Source: Ditibartonella choladocola (GTDB lineage Bacteria; Pseudomonadota; Alphaproteobacteria; Rhizobiales; Rhizobiaceae). Taken from it: 64,000 bases of DNA. Position 1 is the first letter of the stretch; each line of letters opens with the position of its first letter. A program made the position numbers and the translations under genes. Where the stretch lies: contig NZ_CP015625.1 of the NCBI RefSeq assembly GCF_002007565.1, positions 248,001 through 312,000 on the forward strand, in the 5' to 3' direction. Below, piece after piece: positions 31,073 to 42,306 of the stretch. Below the pieces are notes generated by a model. That model did not search any database. It saw nothing but the letters and a program-made list of their open reading frames with translations, and had not been told where the DNA came from.

Positions 31073-32520
31073 CAATGCTTTTCCCAAATATATACGCCTT
31101 TTCTTAAATCCTCTTTACCATGCTGTGCCATTTGCTGACTACTGTTCCCCTTATGCTGAGGAAGCACCAATATTTGGCTTACGGTAAATCCTAATTCTTC
31201 TGCTATTTTCGATAAAATTAAATCCACTGAAATGCACGTACCCGCGTATCTTACATTATCATTCACCATTATAAAACGGCCATTAGTTTTCAAAACTCGA
31301 TAGCATTCTTGAATAACGCAAGCCATTTCATAAAAATACCCCTTAACCATCCGTGATATGCCATTATTGTTGAGCTGTCTTAATTTTTTTTTCTCTTCGA
31401 GCTGTTCAATTATCGCTTGCAATAATTGTAGATTATCGCATACGCCTATTGCTTTCTTCCATTCCGGGCTAAACGAAAGAAGTTCTTTGGCTCTGTTTTC
31501 CACCGTACAGCTTAGCATATTTTGACGTAAGTCAACTAATTGACGTTCATCGACACCGAGCATTGCAAGCTCCAAGGCATAAGTGCGGGTATAGTCATAC
31601 CGATTACAATAAGGGGGTGATGTTATTATTGCTTCAAAATTTTCATTAGGCAACGATGGAAGTATATTTAAACAAGACTCATTAATTATATCAATAGAAC
31701 CTGGATGATTAGAATTTCTATTACTAAATAAATCGTTGTTATGAAATTCATCGTCAATATCTTCAATAATATCGCTAAATTTTTTCAATATAGCGGTATC
31801 AAAATCTAAAATATTGCCTTTGTTAAATTCATTTTTACCTTTCCGTCTATTGGAACGATAATCCCATCTCAGGTATTGCCCATCTTTTCTAGTAAAACTT
31901 ATAGATTCCAAAATACATAATAGGACGAATTTTAAGAATGTTTGTATATCCTCATCTTCTTTCGATACACATTTCAAATATTTTTGAATACTATTTAAAG
32001 TTTCGTCTGAATAAGCACCCTGTGTTATTCGTAAAACATTAAATGGGATTCTTTCAGTAACACGTTTCCACGGTTTCGTTTCTTTCCACGTGCGTAATAA
32101 ATTTAATATATCATATTTATTTGGTCCATAACCGATTAGTTTTGAAATTGTAATTTCATAGCCAATCGGGAGTAATTCAATTCCAACCGCGTTAAATCCC
32201 ATTTCTGACGCTTTAAATAACGTGGTACCTGCTCCAGAAAAAGGATCTAGCACTTTCCCAGTCTTTACATTTAAATCGCTCAAAAATCGTTTGACTAAAG
32301 TAGACGAAAAAGCTTCTTTATACTTATACCACCTATAGGTAGGCTTAACTTTATTTGCCTGAAAACTAACCATCTGGCGTGTCAGGCTGCTGTCTACGCG
32401 CATCGCAGCTTTAAAATGATTTTTTAGTGTCTCATCTAAAACAGCAACTGTATCTTTTTCAGGAAGACAACTCAGAGATTCGCAGTCATTGGCAGTTATC
32501 TTTCGGACGGAAAAAACCAA
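31072..32520 (-). CDS. Type II DNA methyltransferase, M.AvaI-like (N4-cytosine type)
   Basis: Partner methylase of the AvaI/BsoBI-like endonuclease, 482 residues. Seen: AdoMet motif I VLDPFSGAGTT near residues 90-100; a roughly 200-residue intervening region that probably holds the target-recognition domain; catalytic motif IV TSPPY near 300-304, the form typical of N4-cytosine (and some N6-adenine) methylases; and a C-terminal GRFIMVNDNVRYAG segment. The start is probably TTG 32520, preceded by GAGG at five bases; the first in-frame ATG lies 39 codons later, too close to conserved sequence. It lies upstream of and just overlaps the endonuclease gene, an order that lets methylation precede cutting. 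AT-rich like its partner. Confidence 0.85.
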   Translation of the reverse strand: MVFSVRKITANDCESLSCLPEKDTVAVLDETLKNHFKAAMRVDSSLTRQMVSFQANKVKPTYRWYKYKEAFSSTLVKRFLSDLNVKTGKVLDPFSGAGTTLFKASEMGFNAVGIELLPIGYEITISKLIGYGPNKYDILNLLRTWKETKPWKRVTERIPFNVLRITQGAYSDETLNSIQKYLKCVSKEDEDIQTFLKFVLLCILESISFTRKDGQYLRWDYRSNRRKGKNEFNKGNILDFDTAILKKFSDIIEDIDDEFHNNDLFSNRNSNHPGSIDIINESCLNILPSLPNENFEAIITSPPYCNRYDYTRTYALELAMLGVDERQLVDLRQNMLSCTVENRAKELLSFSPEWKKAIGVCDNLQLLQAIIEQLEEKKKLRQLNNNGISRMVKGYFYEMACVIQECYRVLKTNGRFIMVNDNVRYAGTCISVDLILSKIAEELGFTVSQILVLPQHKGNSSQQMAQHGKEDLRKGVYIWEKH

Positions 32521-32707
32521 ATAAACCTCGCTACGAAAACATCAGACACAATTCTAGCATAAGCTGCATAATCTGTTTTATGCCATATTATTTCATATTT
32601 ATGCCCATGTTTCAGTTATCGACTTCTTTGTGGCCAGTATATAAAAATCTAACATAGAAGTAAAAAATCTTCCCAATTTTTTTATAATAGTTAGATAAAG
32701 TTTTTAT

Positions 32708-32783
<76 letters not shown>

Positions 32784-32794
32784 ATTCAGGATGG

Positions 32795-32815
32795 GAAGGT
32801 CACGTTGTGACCTTC
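32795..32815. other. 9-bp hairpin between the FYDLN-acid gene and tRNA-Ala
   Basis: Perfect stem GAAGGTCAC/GTGACCTTC with loop GTT, 12 bases upstream of the tRNA 5' end. It has no T-run. It may be a processing signal or the 3' end of the upstream transcript. Confidence 0.5.
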
Positions 32816-32921
32816 AGGGATCAAGACAAAATGTCTGAGCGGCTTCTTAAATTGACTGGCGCCAAAGATCAAGAGGGAAATTGCAAACTTTATAAAAGAA
32901 AACAATTTCCCTTTGTCCCCG

Positions 32922-33323
32922 TTAAATGTCGTCGTCTTTATGAACTTTATTGCCACCGGTGATAATACCGCTTACGTCGTCATCCTCGTCGTCTTCATCA
33001 TCCGGCAAGAATGCGTCGTCATCATCGTCACCAAGGTCGACATCCTCATCGTCGCCAATATCGGGTATGTCTTCGCCACCCTTTGTTTCATCATCAGCAT
33101 CTTCAAGCGAGATGAATTCAGGCTTTTCTAATGCCGTGTCAAGGTCCTCCGTCTCAGTCTCCTCTTCCTCATCCTCGCCCTTAGCGTCGGCTGTGGCGTC
33201 GAAATAGGATCTGGGGTAGGAGATCCCAGTATAAGGTGAAATAATCGGGTCACGATTAAGATCATAGAATTTCTTGCCCGTTTCCGGGTCTATTCGTTTG
33301 GTTCCAAGTTCAGGTTTTGCCAT
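32922..33323 (-). CDS. FYDLN-acid domain protein (TIGR02300 family), function unknown
   Basis: 133-residue protein of unknown function found mainly in alphaproteobacteria. Seen: the conserved N-terminus MAKPELGTKR with GKKFYDLNRDPIISPYTG (residues about 16-33), followed by a long low-complexity acidic tail rich in D and E (about residues 50-130) that ends in HKDDDI. The short N-terminal motif resembles a small zinc-ribbon-like region but has no cysteines here. The neighbourhood (tRNA-Ala on one side, aroA-cmk-rpsA on the other, divergent) is typical for the family. The acidic tail will make the protein strongly negatively charged and probably disordered. Confidence 0.88.
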   Translation of the reverse strand: MAKPELGTKRIDPETGKKFYDLNRDPIISPYTGISYPRSYFDATADAKGEDEEEETETEDLDTALEKPEFISLEDADDETKGGEDIPDIGDDEDVDLGDDDDDAFLPDDEDDEDDDVSGIITGGNKVHKDDDI

Positions 33324-35597
<2,274 letters not shown>

Positions 35598-35612
35598 AAG
35601 AGTTTAAGAGAA

Positions 35613-35729
35613 ATGTTATTTCCGGCCATGCGCCAAACTACCCCGCAAAGAACGGGCGGCAGGAAAATAACATCGTTTTAACACTAACCCGGCGCTCGTG
35701 CCTTAATTCATTATTATTTCAAAAGGCAC
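35613..35729 (+). promoter_or_regulatory. Structured leader between cmk and rpsA
   Basis: Two inverted repeats lie in the gap: ATGTTATTT (35613-35621) with AAATAACAT (35665-35673), followed by CGTTTTAAC, which could terminate cmk or attenuate; and GTGCCTT (35698-35704) with AAGGCAC (35723-35729) just before the AGGAG ribosome site of rpsA at 35736. Leader control of S1 is known in other bacteria; here it is only suggested. Confidence 0.35.
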
Positions 35730-35745
35730 TTCTTCAGGAGTTTCT

Positions 35746-37446
35746 ATGTCACAATACAATCCCACAAAAGCGGATTTTGAAGCCCTTTTGGCTGAATCCC
35801 TCCAGACCAATGATCTCGTCGAGGGTTCGGTTGTCAAAGGCCGCATCATTGCAATTGAAAAAGATATGGCAATCATTGATGCCGGTCTTAAAGTAGAAGG
35901 CCGTGTTCCGTTAAAGGAATTCGGTGCCAAGGGTAAAGACGGTTCGCTCAAGCCCGGCGATGAAGTCGAGGTTTATGTCGAGCGTATCGAAAACGCTATG
36001 GGTGAAGCTGTTCTTTCACGCGAAAAAGCCCGCCGTGAAGAGAGCTGGGTTCGTCTGGAAGAAAAATTCAACGCCGGTGAACGCGTTGAAGGCGTTATCT
36101 TCAGTCAGGTCAAAGGTGGTTTCACGGTTGATCTCGATGGAGCAGTTGCTTTCTTGCCGCGCAGTCAGGTCGATATTCGTCCGATTCGCGATGTAACGCC
36201 GTTGATGCATAATCCGCAGCCTTTTGAAATTTTGAAAATGGACCGTCGTCGTGGCAATATTGTTGTTTCACGCCGTACAGTTCTTGAAGAAAGCCGCGCC
36301 GAACAGCGTTCTGAAATCGTACAGAACCTTGAAGAAGGTCAGGTTGTTGAAGGTGTCGTCAAGAACATCACCGATTACGGTGCATTCGTCGATCTCGGCG
36401 GCATTGATGGCCTCTTGCACGTTACCGATATGGCATGGCGCCGTGTCAACCATCCGTCTGAAATCCTGTCGATCGGTCAGACTGTAAAAGTACAGATCAT
36501 CCGTATCAATCAGGATACACATCGTATTTCCTTGGGCATGAAGCAGCTCGAAAGCGACCCGTGGGAAGGCATCAGCGAGAAATATCCGGTTGGCAAGAAG
36601 ATCAAGGGCACAGTTACCAACATTACCGATTATGGTGCTTTTGTCGAAATCGAACCGGGCATCGAAGGCCTTATCCACGTTTCCGAAATGAGCTGGACAA
36701 AGAAGAATGTTCACCCCGGAAAGATTCTTTCGACATCTCAGGAAGTCGAAGTTGTTGTTCTGGAAGTGGATCCGGCAAAGCGCCGCATTTCTTTGGGGCT
36801 CAAGCAGACATTTGAAAACCCGTGGACAGCTTTTGCCAACAAATTCCCTGTTGGTTCTGTTGTTGAAGGTGAAGTCAAGAACAAAACCGAATTCGGCCTC
36901 TTCATTGGTCTTGAAGGCGATGTTGACGGTATGGTTCACCTCTCCGATCTCGACTGGAACCGTCCTGGCGAGCAGGTTATCGAGGAATACAACAAGGGCG
37001 ATGTCGTCAAGGCTGTTGTTCTTGATGTTGATGTCGACAAAGAACGTATTTCACTCGGTATCAAACAGCTTTCCGGCGACAAGGTCGGTGAAGCCGTTGC
37101 TTCCGGTGAATTGCGCAAAGGTGCTGTTGTAACTTGCGAAGTAACTGCAATCCACGACAATGGCATTGATGTAAAACTGGTCGACCATGATCTTGAAACA
37201 ACGATCCGTCGTTCGGATCTGTCGCTTGATCGTGACGAACAACGTCCGGAACGCTTTACAGTCGGCCAGAAGGTTGATGCACGCGTTACCGCATTCGACA
37301 AAAAGACCCGCAAAATCACAGTTTCAATCAAGGCTTTGGAAATTGCCGAAGAAAAAGAAGCTGTTGCACAATATGGTTCGTCGGATGCCGGTGCTTCACT
37401 CGGCGATATTCTCGGTGCTGCATTGAAAAAGCAGGAACAGGAATAA
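35746..37446 (+). CDS. rpsA: 30S ribosomal protein S1
   Basis: mRNA-binding ribosomal protein needed for initiation on structured or weak ribosome sites. 566 residues with six S1 (OB-fold) repeats: two diverged N-terminal ones, then four similar ones marked by ITDYGAFVDLGGIDGLLHVT, ITDYGAFVEIEPGIEGLIHV, KTEFGLFIGLEGDVDGMVHL and a last degenerate repeat. AGGAG lies six bases before the ATG. Codon use looks biased toward highly expressed genes. Terminator at 37501-37527. Confidence 0.98.
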   Translation: MSQYNPTKADFEALLAESLQTNDLVEGSVVKGRIIAIEKDMAIIDAGLKVEGRVPLKEFGAKGKDGSLKPGDEVEVYVERIENAMGEAVLSREKARREESWVRLEEKFNAGERVEGVIFSQVKGGFTVDLDGAVAFLPRSQVDIRPIRDVTPLMHNPQPFEILKMDRRRGNIVVSRRTVLEESRAEQRSEIVQNLEEGQVVEGVVKNITDYGAFVDLGGIDGLLHVTDMAWRRVNHPSEILSIGQTVKVQIIRINQDTHRISLGMKQLESDPWEGISEKYPVGKKIKGTVTNITDYGAFVEIEPGIEGLIHVSEMSWTKKNVHPGKILSTSQEVEVVVLEVDPAKRRISLGLKQTFENPWTAFANKFPVGSVVEGEVKNKTEFGLFIGLEGDVDGMVHLSDLDWNRPGEQVIEEYNKGDVVKAVVLDVDVDKERISLGIKQLSGDKVGEAVASGELRKGAVVTCEVTAIHDNGIDVKLVDHDLETTIRRSDLSLDRDEQRPERFTVGQKVDARVTAFDKKTRKITVSIKALEIAEEKEAVAQYGSSDAGASLGDILGAALKKQEQE

Positions 37447-37500
37447 TCATTCCGCTCCTGTTGTCGCAGGTGACTGCGATGGCTTTTAAAAAATCGGGAA

Positions 37501-37527
37501 ACCCGCCTTAAAAGGCGGGTTTTTTTA
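37501..37527 (+). terminator. Rho-independent terminator of rpsA
   Basis: Stem ACCCGCCT/AGGCGGGT with a short A-rich loop followed by seven T, 55 bases after the rpsA stop. Confidence 0.92.
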
Positions 37528-38065
37528 TATACAATAGTTTTTTCCGGTTTTTAATTGAATTGCCGTTTTTCATTCTAAAGCGGGAAAGCGCCGTTACTGA
37601 AGCTTCACCCGTGCGACAGGTAAAGCGGGCTGAATAAAGATTTCCAAAATAGCAGTATTTTTAAAAATCCATATAGGTTAAAGCAACGATCAGCTTATTT
37701 TGCGGCGATAAGAATGGGGAGGTTTCTTCCGCTTTTGAAAAAAAAGTCGGGCAGGTGCTTCTTGCCAATAATCACCTCGTATCACTCATCACTGGAGCTG
37801 GGCGCTTATAATCCGGTTTGACAAGGCGACTGCGGTTGTCCTGTCTATTCTAGAAAAGCAAGGGTGAACGGATTTTTTATGCTTTGAACAAGCAATAGAG
37901 TTCCGTTTTGCAACCGACTGGGCAGAATGCGCTTTGGTCAGTTTTTTAAACCTATTTTATTTCAAAAATTAAATAACAAAAGATGGAAGCATTCGTCGAT
38001 TTGTTTATCTTTGGCGAGCCACTTTATTCCGTTGTCAATGTCTGGCGAGGGGATAGGGAAGGGAC
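37528..38065. other. Gene-free stretch between rpsA and secB
   Basis: About 540 bases between two convergent terminators. No credible coding sequence; the 37927-38319 plus-strand frame runs antisense into secB and lacks motifs. No known RNA family was recognised. Confidence 0.4.
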
Positions 38066-38093
38066 AAAAAACTTCCCGCGAATTTCGCGGGAA
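38066..38093 (-). terminator. Rho-independent terminator of secB
   Basis: Stem TTCCCGCGAA/TTCGCGGGAA (38073-38082 with 38084-38093) with a run of six T following on the minus strand, about 30 bases beyond the secB stop. Confidence 0.88.
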
Positions 38094-38123
38094 TAATGGA
38101 ATAGTCACAGATTTTTCAAGTTT

Positions 38124-38603
38124 TTACGAAGGATTGGATTTCTGTGCTTTTGCCTGTTCTTCTGCAATGCGCTTCTGGAACAGTCCTGCAAAGTCGATCG
38201 GGTCGATCATCAAAGGAGGGAAGCCGCCATTACGTGTTGCGTCGGCAACGATCTGGCGCGCGAAAGGAAAGAGCAAACGCGGGCATTCAATGAAAACCAA
38301 TGGCATAACATGTTCTTGAGGAATGTTTTTTACACGGAAAACACCACCATAGACCAATTCGACGTTGAACAGCATATCCTTGCCTTCGCCAGCTTTGGCT
38401 GTGAGCGAAAGAACAACGTCATAATTGTCATCTTCCATCGGATTGGCATTGACGTTGATACCGATATTGATTTCGGGTGCTTTTTCGCGTGGTCTCAATG
38501 CCTGAGGAGCATTCGGGCTTTCAAATGAAAAATCCTTGAGATATTGCGTTAGAACCGTGAATACGGGAGCTTCGCCATTTTTATTTGCTTCGCCTTCGGC
38601 CAT
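38124..38603 (-). CDS. secB: Protein-export chaperone SecB
   Basis: Cytosolic tetrameric chaperone that keeps preproteins unfolded and hands them to SecA. 159 residues, normal for alphaproteobacteria. Seen: the [19 protein letters not shown] start region, [23 protein letters not shown], and the C-terminal block [20 protein letters not shown] followed by PLMIDPIDF. The start at ATG 38603 fits the family. It has its own terminator and a 125-base gap to fxsA upstream. Confidence 0.96.
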   Translation of the reverse strand: MAEGEANKNGEAPVFTVLTQYLKDFSFESPNAPQALRPREKAPEINIGINVNANPMEDDNYDVVLSLTAKAGEGKDMLFNVELVYGGVFRVKNIPQEHVMPLVFIECPRLLFPFARQIVADATRNGGFPPLMIDPIDFAGLFQKRIAEEQAKAQKSNPS

Positions 38604-38728
38604 AATAAAAACCTTCTATTATTAGCGCCAAATTGCGCCATGAGGGGTTAGAGATAATACGGGCTAGCATGTCGCGGACATTGTTGCAATAAAAGCGAAA
38701 CCGCCTTTCACTATTTTTCGCTTTATTA

Positions 38729-39250
38729 TCAATTTAAACGCTTGTTATCGTCATCTTTACGCCATGGAGAATGTTCGGGATCGGATGAATGATAATCCTC
38801 GGCGTCAAGATCAATCGTTTGCGAATGGTTATTATCGTAACTGTTTTCTCTAAAACCGGATGAAAAACTGGCGCGGACTGTCATTTTTTTTGACACCCAC
38901 TTCCATAAGAGATCACGGATTTGCGGAATAAAGAGTAAAAGTCCGATAATATCGGTGACAAAACCCGGAATGATTAACAGAATAGCAGCCAGAATAAGCA
39001 ACGCGCCGTGAGCAAGTTCGCGGTCAGGTATGCGGCCGGCAGAAAGTTCATGCTGCATTTTGGCAAGAAGTGTAATTCCCTGAATACGCAGAAGAATAAA
39101 TCCGACAAACATAGACAGAATGATGAGCGCCAATGTTGCAAGAACACCTATCTCTTTTCCAACAATGATGAAACCTGCAATCTCGATAAAAATTGCGACA
39201 AGCAAAAATAGGCCGGCAATATTGGGTGTATTACGGTAGATATTTCTCAC
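38729..39250 (-). CDS. fxsA: FxsA-family membrane protein
   Basis: Inner-membrane protein of the FxsA family, named for suppression of F-factor exclusion of phage T7 when overproduced in E. coli; its normal role is unknown. About 173 residues with three or four hydrophobic segments (about residues 12-30, 34-53 and 80-110) and a hydrophilic Asp/Ser-rich C-terminal tail. The family segment EIGVLATLALIILSMFVGF and IPGFVTDIIGLLLFIP are visible. The start is GTG 39250 (AAAGGA eight bases upstream) or the TTG directly before it at 39253; no ATG is available. Divergent from the Tim44-like gene. Confidence 0.88.
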   Translation of the reverse strand: MRNIYRNTPNIAGLFLLVAIFIEIAGFIIVGKEIGVLATLALIILSMFVGFILLRIQGITLLAKMQHELSAGRIPDRELAHGALLILAAILLIIPGFVTDIIGLLLFIPQIRDLLWKWVSKKMTVRASFSSGFRENSYDNNHSQTIDLDAEDYHSSDPEHSPWRKDDDNKRLN

Positions 39251-39434
39251 CAATGTTGTCCTTTCCGGATTTTTTAAGGCATAATGATCGCAGCAATATA
39301 ATTCCTTCTTTAAATAGGGATTAAAAAGCCATATTTGAATGATGACTTTTGCTGTTCTATATATTTAAATCTACGATTATCATTGCATTCTTGTAGTGAT
39401 ACCCATTTTTCGAGTTTGGAGATCGGCCGCGCAG

Positions 39435-40124
39435 ATGGATTTCGACATTGTATTGGTTATTGCCCTGATTATTGCTGTAGTGGTTTTTTTGCAGCTACGG
39501 AGTGTATTGGGAAAACGCACAGGTTTTGAAAGGCCGCCTTTCGACCCTTATTCGCGGCAAGCGGAAAAAGCGGAAGAGAAGGAGTCCGATAACGTTATCG
39601 CGTTACCAAAACCGGAAGCAAGAGCAGCCGACGATTTTTCCGATATTGATAAAATTGCACCTGAAAACAGCGACCTCAACAAGGAATTGCGCGCTATCCG
39701 CAAGGAAGACCCGACATTTTCACCCAATTCGTTTCTGGATGGTGCAAGAGTGGCCTATGAAATGGTCGTAACAGCATTTGCCAAAGGGGATAAGAAAACA
39801 CTGAAATCGCTGTTATCCGACGAGGTTTATGCGGGATTTTCGGCAGCTATTGATGAACGCGATAAAAAAGGTGAAAACGTCCAGTTCACATTTGTCGGTA
39901 TTGATAAGATAGAGATAATCAATGCCGCCTGTCAGGCGGACATTGCGCAATTGACAATAGAGGTTGCCAGCGAGATTATTTCCGCGACTTACGATGACAG
40001 CCGGAAACTTATAGATGGTGACCCCCAAACAATAGCTGAAATCAAAGACATCTGGACGTTTGCACGGAATGTCAAATCGCGCGATCCGAACTGGAAAATT
40101 ATCGGCACGGAAGATGGCGAGTAA
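39435..40124 (+). CDS. Tim44/TimA-like domain protein
   Basis: Membrane-anchored protein of the bacterial Tim44-like family; in Caulobacter and mitochondria relatives bind the inner membrane and assist protein translocation or assembly. 229 residues from ATG 39435 (MDFDIVLVIALIIAVVVFLQ), with one N-terminal transmembrane helix, a polar linker (residues about 30-85) and a C-terminal Tim44 domain (about 95-229; DGARVAYEMVVTAFAKGD). The open frame starts 13 codons earlier, but this ATG begins the membrane anchor typical of the family. Fifty-seven bases before the Smr gene on the same strand. Confidence 0.88.
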   Translation: MDFDIVLVIALIIAVVVFLQLRSVLGKRTGFERPPFDPYSRQAEKAEEKESDNVIALPKPEARAADDFSDIDKIAPENSDLNKELRAIRKEDPTFSPNSFLDGARVAYEMVVTAFAKGDKKTLKSLLSDEVYAGFSAAIDERDKKGENVQFTFVGIDKIEIINAACQADIAQLTIEVASEIISATYDDSRKLIDGDPQTIAEIKDIWTFARNVKSRDPNWKIIGTEDGE

Positions 40125-40181
40125 TTTTCTTTAGAAACGCTAGGTTCAACCGATGACGTCGGTCGTATACTTGAAGGTTGA

Positions 40182-40745
40182 ATGACGATGGCTCGTGACA
40201 ATAATCGGGAAAAGATTGACCGGCTGAAACCTGAAGATCGCATTTTATGGGATCAAGTAAGAAGAACCGCAATTCCGTTAGCAAAGTCCGCGATTCTTTC
40301 AGTCGAAATGAAAGATATGCCTGCTTTTTTCTCGATGGAACTTATAAGACAGGCCAGATTAAAAAATGTGAAGGATGACAATAGCGATCGGCAAAAGACA
40401 CTGCCGAAGCTCTTTGCCTTTGATAAACCGACCTATCGTAAAATATCGCGCGGGCGCGTTGAAATCGAGGGACGCGTCGACCTTCACGGACTTTATCGCG
40501 ATGAAGCTTACTCGCTGCTTCTCAACTTCTTGCAGTCTGCACGCCATCGCGGCTTGCGCCACGTTCTTGTCATTACCGGAAAAGGTTTGTCACATGGCAG
40601 TGAAGGCGTTTTGCGGCAAGCCGTTCCTCATTGGTTGGAAACGGCTCCATTCCGCCAGATTGTATCTTCATTTGATGATGCACCGAGAAATCATGGCGGA
40701 AAAGGTGCACTCTATGTCCGGTTGCGGCGGCAAGCAAAAATCTGA
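40182..40745 (+). CDS. Smr-domain protein
   Basis: 187-residue protein with a C-terminal small MutS-related (Smr) domain. Stand-alone bacterial Smr proteins are nucleases acting on RNA or DNA or on stalled ribosomes; the substrate here is unknown. Seen: VDLHGLYRDEA near residue 100 (the LDxH-type motif) and VITGKGLSHG near 130, followed by VRQ/LRQ-type helix and a basic C-terminus. The N-terminal 90 residues are polar. GAAGG lies before ATG 40182; a second ATG (40188) is possible. It follows the Tim44-like gene; many related genomes have an mltA gene between these two, absent here. Confidence 0.9.
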   Translation: MTMARDNNREKIDRLKPEDRILWDQVRRTAIPLAKSAILSVEMKDMPAFFSMELIRQARLKNVKDDNSDRQKTLPKLFAFDKPTYRKISRGRVEIEGRVDLHGLYRDEAYSLLLNFLQSARHRGLRHVLVITGKGLSHGSEGVLRQAVPHWLETAPFRQIVSSFDDAPRNHGGKGALYVRLRRQAKI

Positions 40746-41212
40746 TTACGAAAATCTGATTATATGACAAGCGGAATAGGCAATGTAACAATTTCAACAA
40801 GCCTGTTTTAAACAATTTCCGATGATCGTAAGTCGATCGTTTTGCCTGTTTTGAAGATGAAACATAGGAAACAAAATCTTTAAACACGTTCAATCTGTGC
40901 GGGTTACCTCTCTCATATAAGTTACCCGTTCCAGATGGTTTGTGTTGCTTTTATAGCGACCTGTTGATTTTCTATTTTTCCTGTTGTTTGGGTGCGAGTT
41001 GATCTTGTGCGTTGGCAAAGAGACCGGCATATGCGCTGTTAAAATATCGCAAAGCCCGTGAAAAGGTTTTTATCACTTTCTCGGTGACATCTTAATCAAG
41101 CAATGGCGATGTTTTAAAAAGCGCATCAAGCAATCCTACGAGCCGACGATGAAAATCCGTCCGTAAGATCAAAAAAAGCGTTAGCCCCACCAATGCAGGA
41201 AAGGCCAAGCCC
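40746..41212. other. Convergent intergenic region, no gene seen
   Basis: 467 bases between the Smr gene and the DUF1402 gene. No supported coding sequence. GTTAGCCCCACCA at 41180-41192 resembles a tRNA 3' end but there is no cloverleaf before it. No clear terminator for either gene was found. Confidence 0.4.
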
Positions 41213-42178
41213 TTAAAACAGTTTCTCAAGATCGCCGATTTTGCTGTTTACAAACCAGCCATAATAATTTTCTTGTGGCAATTTCGGTTTCTCGCCGCGT
41301 GCAAGTGCGCGCTTGTTTTCTTCCGCCAATGCCCGCGCCCGCGCTTCTGCACCTCCCGTATTATAGAGTGTGGCGGTCAAACCGGGGTTTTGTGAAATGT
41401 CAAAGTCGGCAATCTGGCGGTAAGCATCAATCGATTGGCGGATTGTTGCAGCAATATAGGGAATGGTCTGGTCGGGATCCATAATGGTTTTATAGACTTG
41501 CCCGCCATTTTCCGCAGAAAGCTTGGGCAAACCGGAAATCCGGTTAACTCTGTCCGACATCATCAAAGCTGTAAGCGGATTGACCTGTCCCAGACCGAAA
41601 GTCTGGCCGGCAAAAAATGGTTGGAAAAATACCGCACTAAAACGGTTATCAGGGTATTTTTTCCCTTCAACTGTTTTGCCGCGAAAATCCTTATCCCAGA
41701 TATTTTCACGGCAAGTCCACAATCTATAACTATCCGACAAACCGTTACACGGGGAAAATTGCTCGCGTTTGACAAAATCGGTTACGTCCTCACCATTATA
41801 GGCAAATTGCACGCCCTGATTAAGATAGGACATGCCTTTCACATAATAGGTCTGTAACCGGTCATAAACGTCGACATTATAGGTATGTTCGCCGACAATT
41901 GCACCGGCGATATGGACAGGATTGATGCCGTAATCTTTTGCAACCGCGATAATGCGCGCTCTCAATTTGTTGTCATTCTTTAACAGATTATAGATTTTGG
42001 CATATTTTGCAGCATAACTTGTCGAAAGTTCGCGCGTGCGCTTTGCCGAGGCACCGGGAACCGGCGGTTGCACACTGTTACGGTTACCGGCAGGCACAAC
42101 GGTAACGGCTCCGGCTTCAACAATCAGCGATAAAGCCAAAGGTATGATAAAACACAGCTTCTTGACGATTGTTGGCAT
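41213..42178 (-). CDS. DUF1402-family secreted protein
   Basis: 321-residue protein of a rhizobial family of unknown function. Seen: an N-terminal signal peptide (residues 1-23, cut likely after VEAGA), then a domain whose segments GAIVGEHTYNVDVYDRLQTY and FGLGQVNPLTALMM resemble a lytic-transglycosylase-like helix pattern (a Glu in GEHTYN, and G-x-GQVNP), so peptidoglycan-related activity is a possible inference, not shown. AGGG lies eight bases before ATG 42178. It follows the penicillin-binding protein gene on the same strand after 128 bases; the shared envelope context fits a cell-wall role. Confidence 0.75.
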   Translation of the reverse strand: MPTIVKKLCFIIPLALSLIVEAGAVTVVPAGNRNSVQPPVPGASAKRTRELSTSYAAKYAKIYNLLKNDNKLRARIIAVAKDYGINPVHIAGAIVGEHTYNVDVYDRLQTYYVKGMSYLNQGVQFAYNGEDVTDFVKREQFSPCNGLSDSYRLWTCRENIWDKDFRGKTVEGKKYPDNRFSAVFFQPFFAGQTFGLGQVNPLTALMMSDRVNRISGLPKLSAENGGQVYKTIMDPDQTIPYIAATIRQSIDAYRQIADFDISQNPGLTATLYNTGGAEARARALAEENKRALARGEKPKLPQENYYGWFVNSKIGDLEKLF

Positions 42179-42306
42179 GTGCTTACCCTATCTGAATTTT
42201 ACAAATACCGAGTTCGTAAAAATACTTTTATCGTGTTGATGGCAAATTGCCAGAGACATAGAATATTTTTAACGCATGACTTGGCATATTTTTAACGTAT
42301 TCCTTG

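Noticed and set aside
41180..41192. GTTAGCCCCACCA resembling a tRNA or tmRNA 3' end
   Set aside because: No T-arm, anticodon arm or acceptor partner before it; chance similarity.
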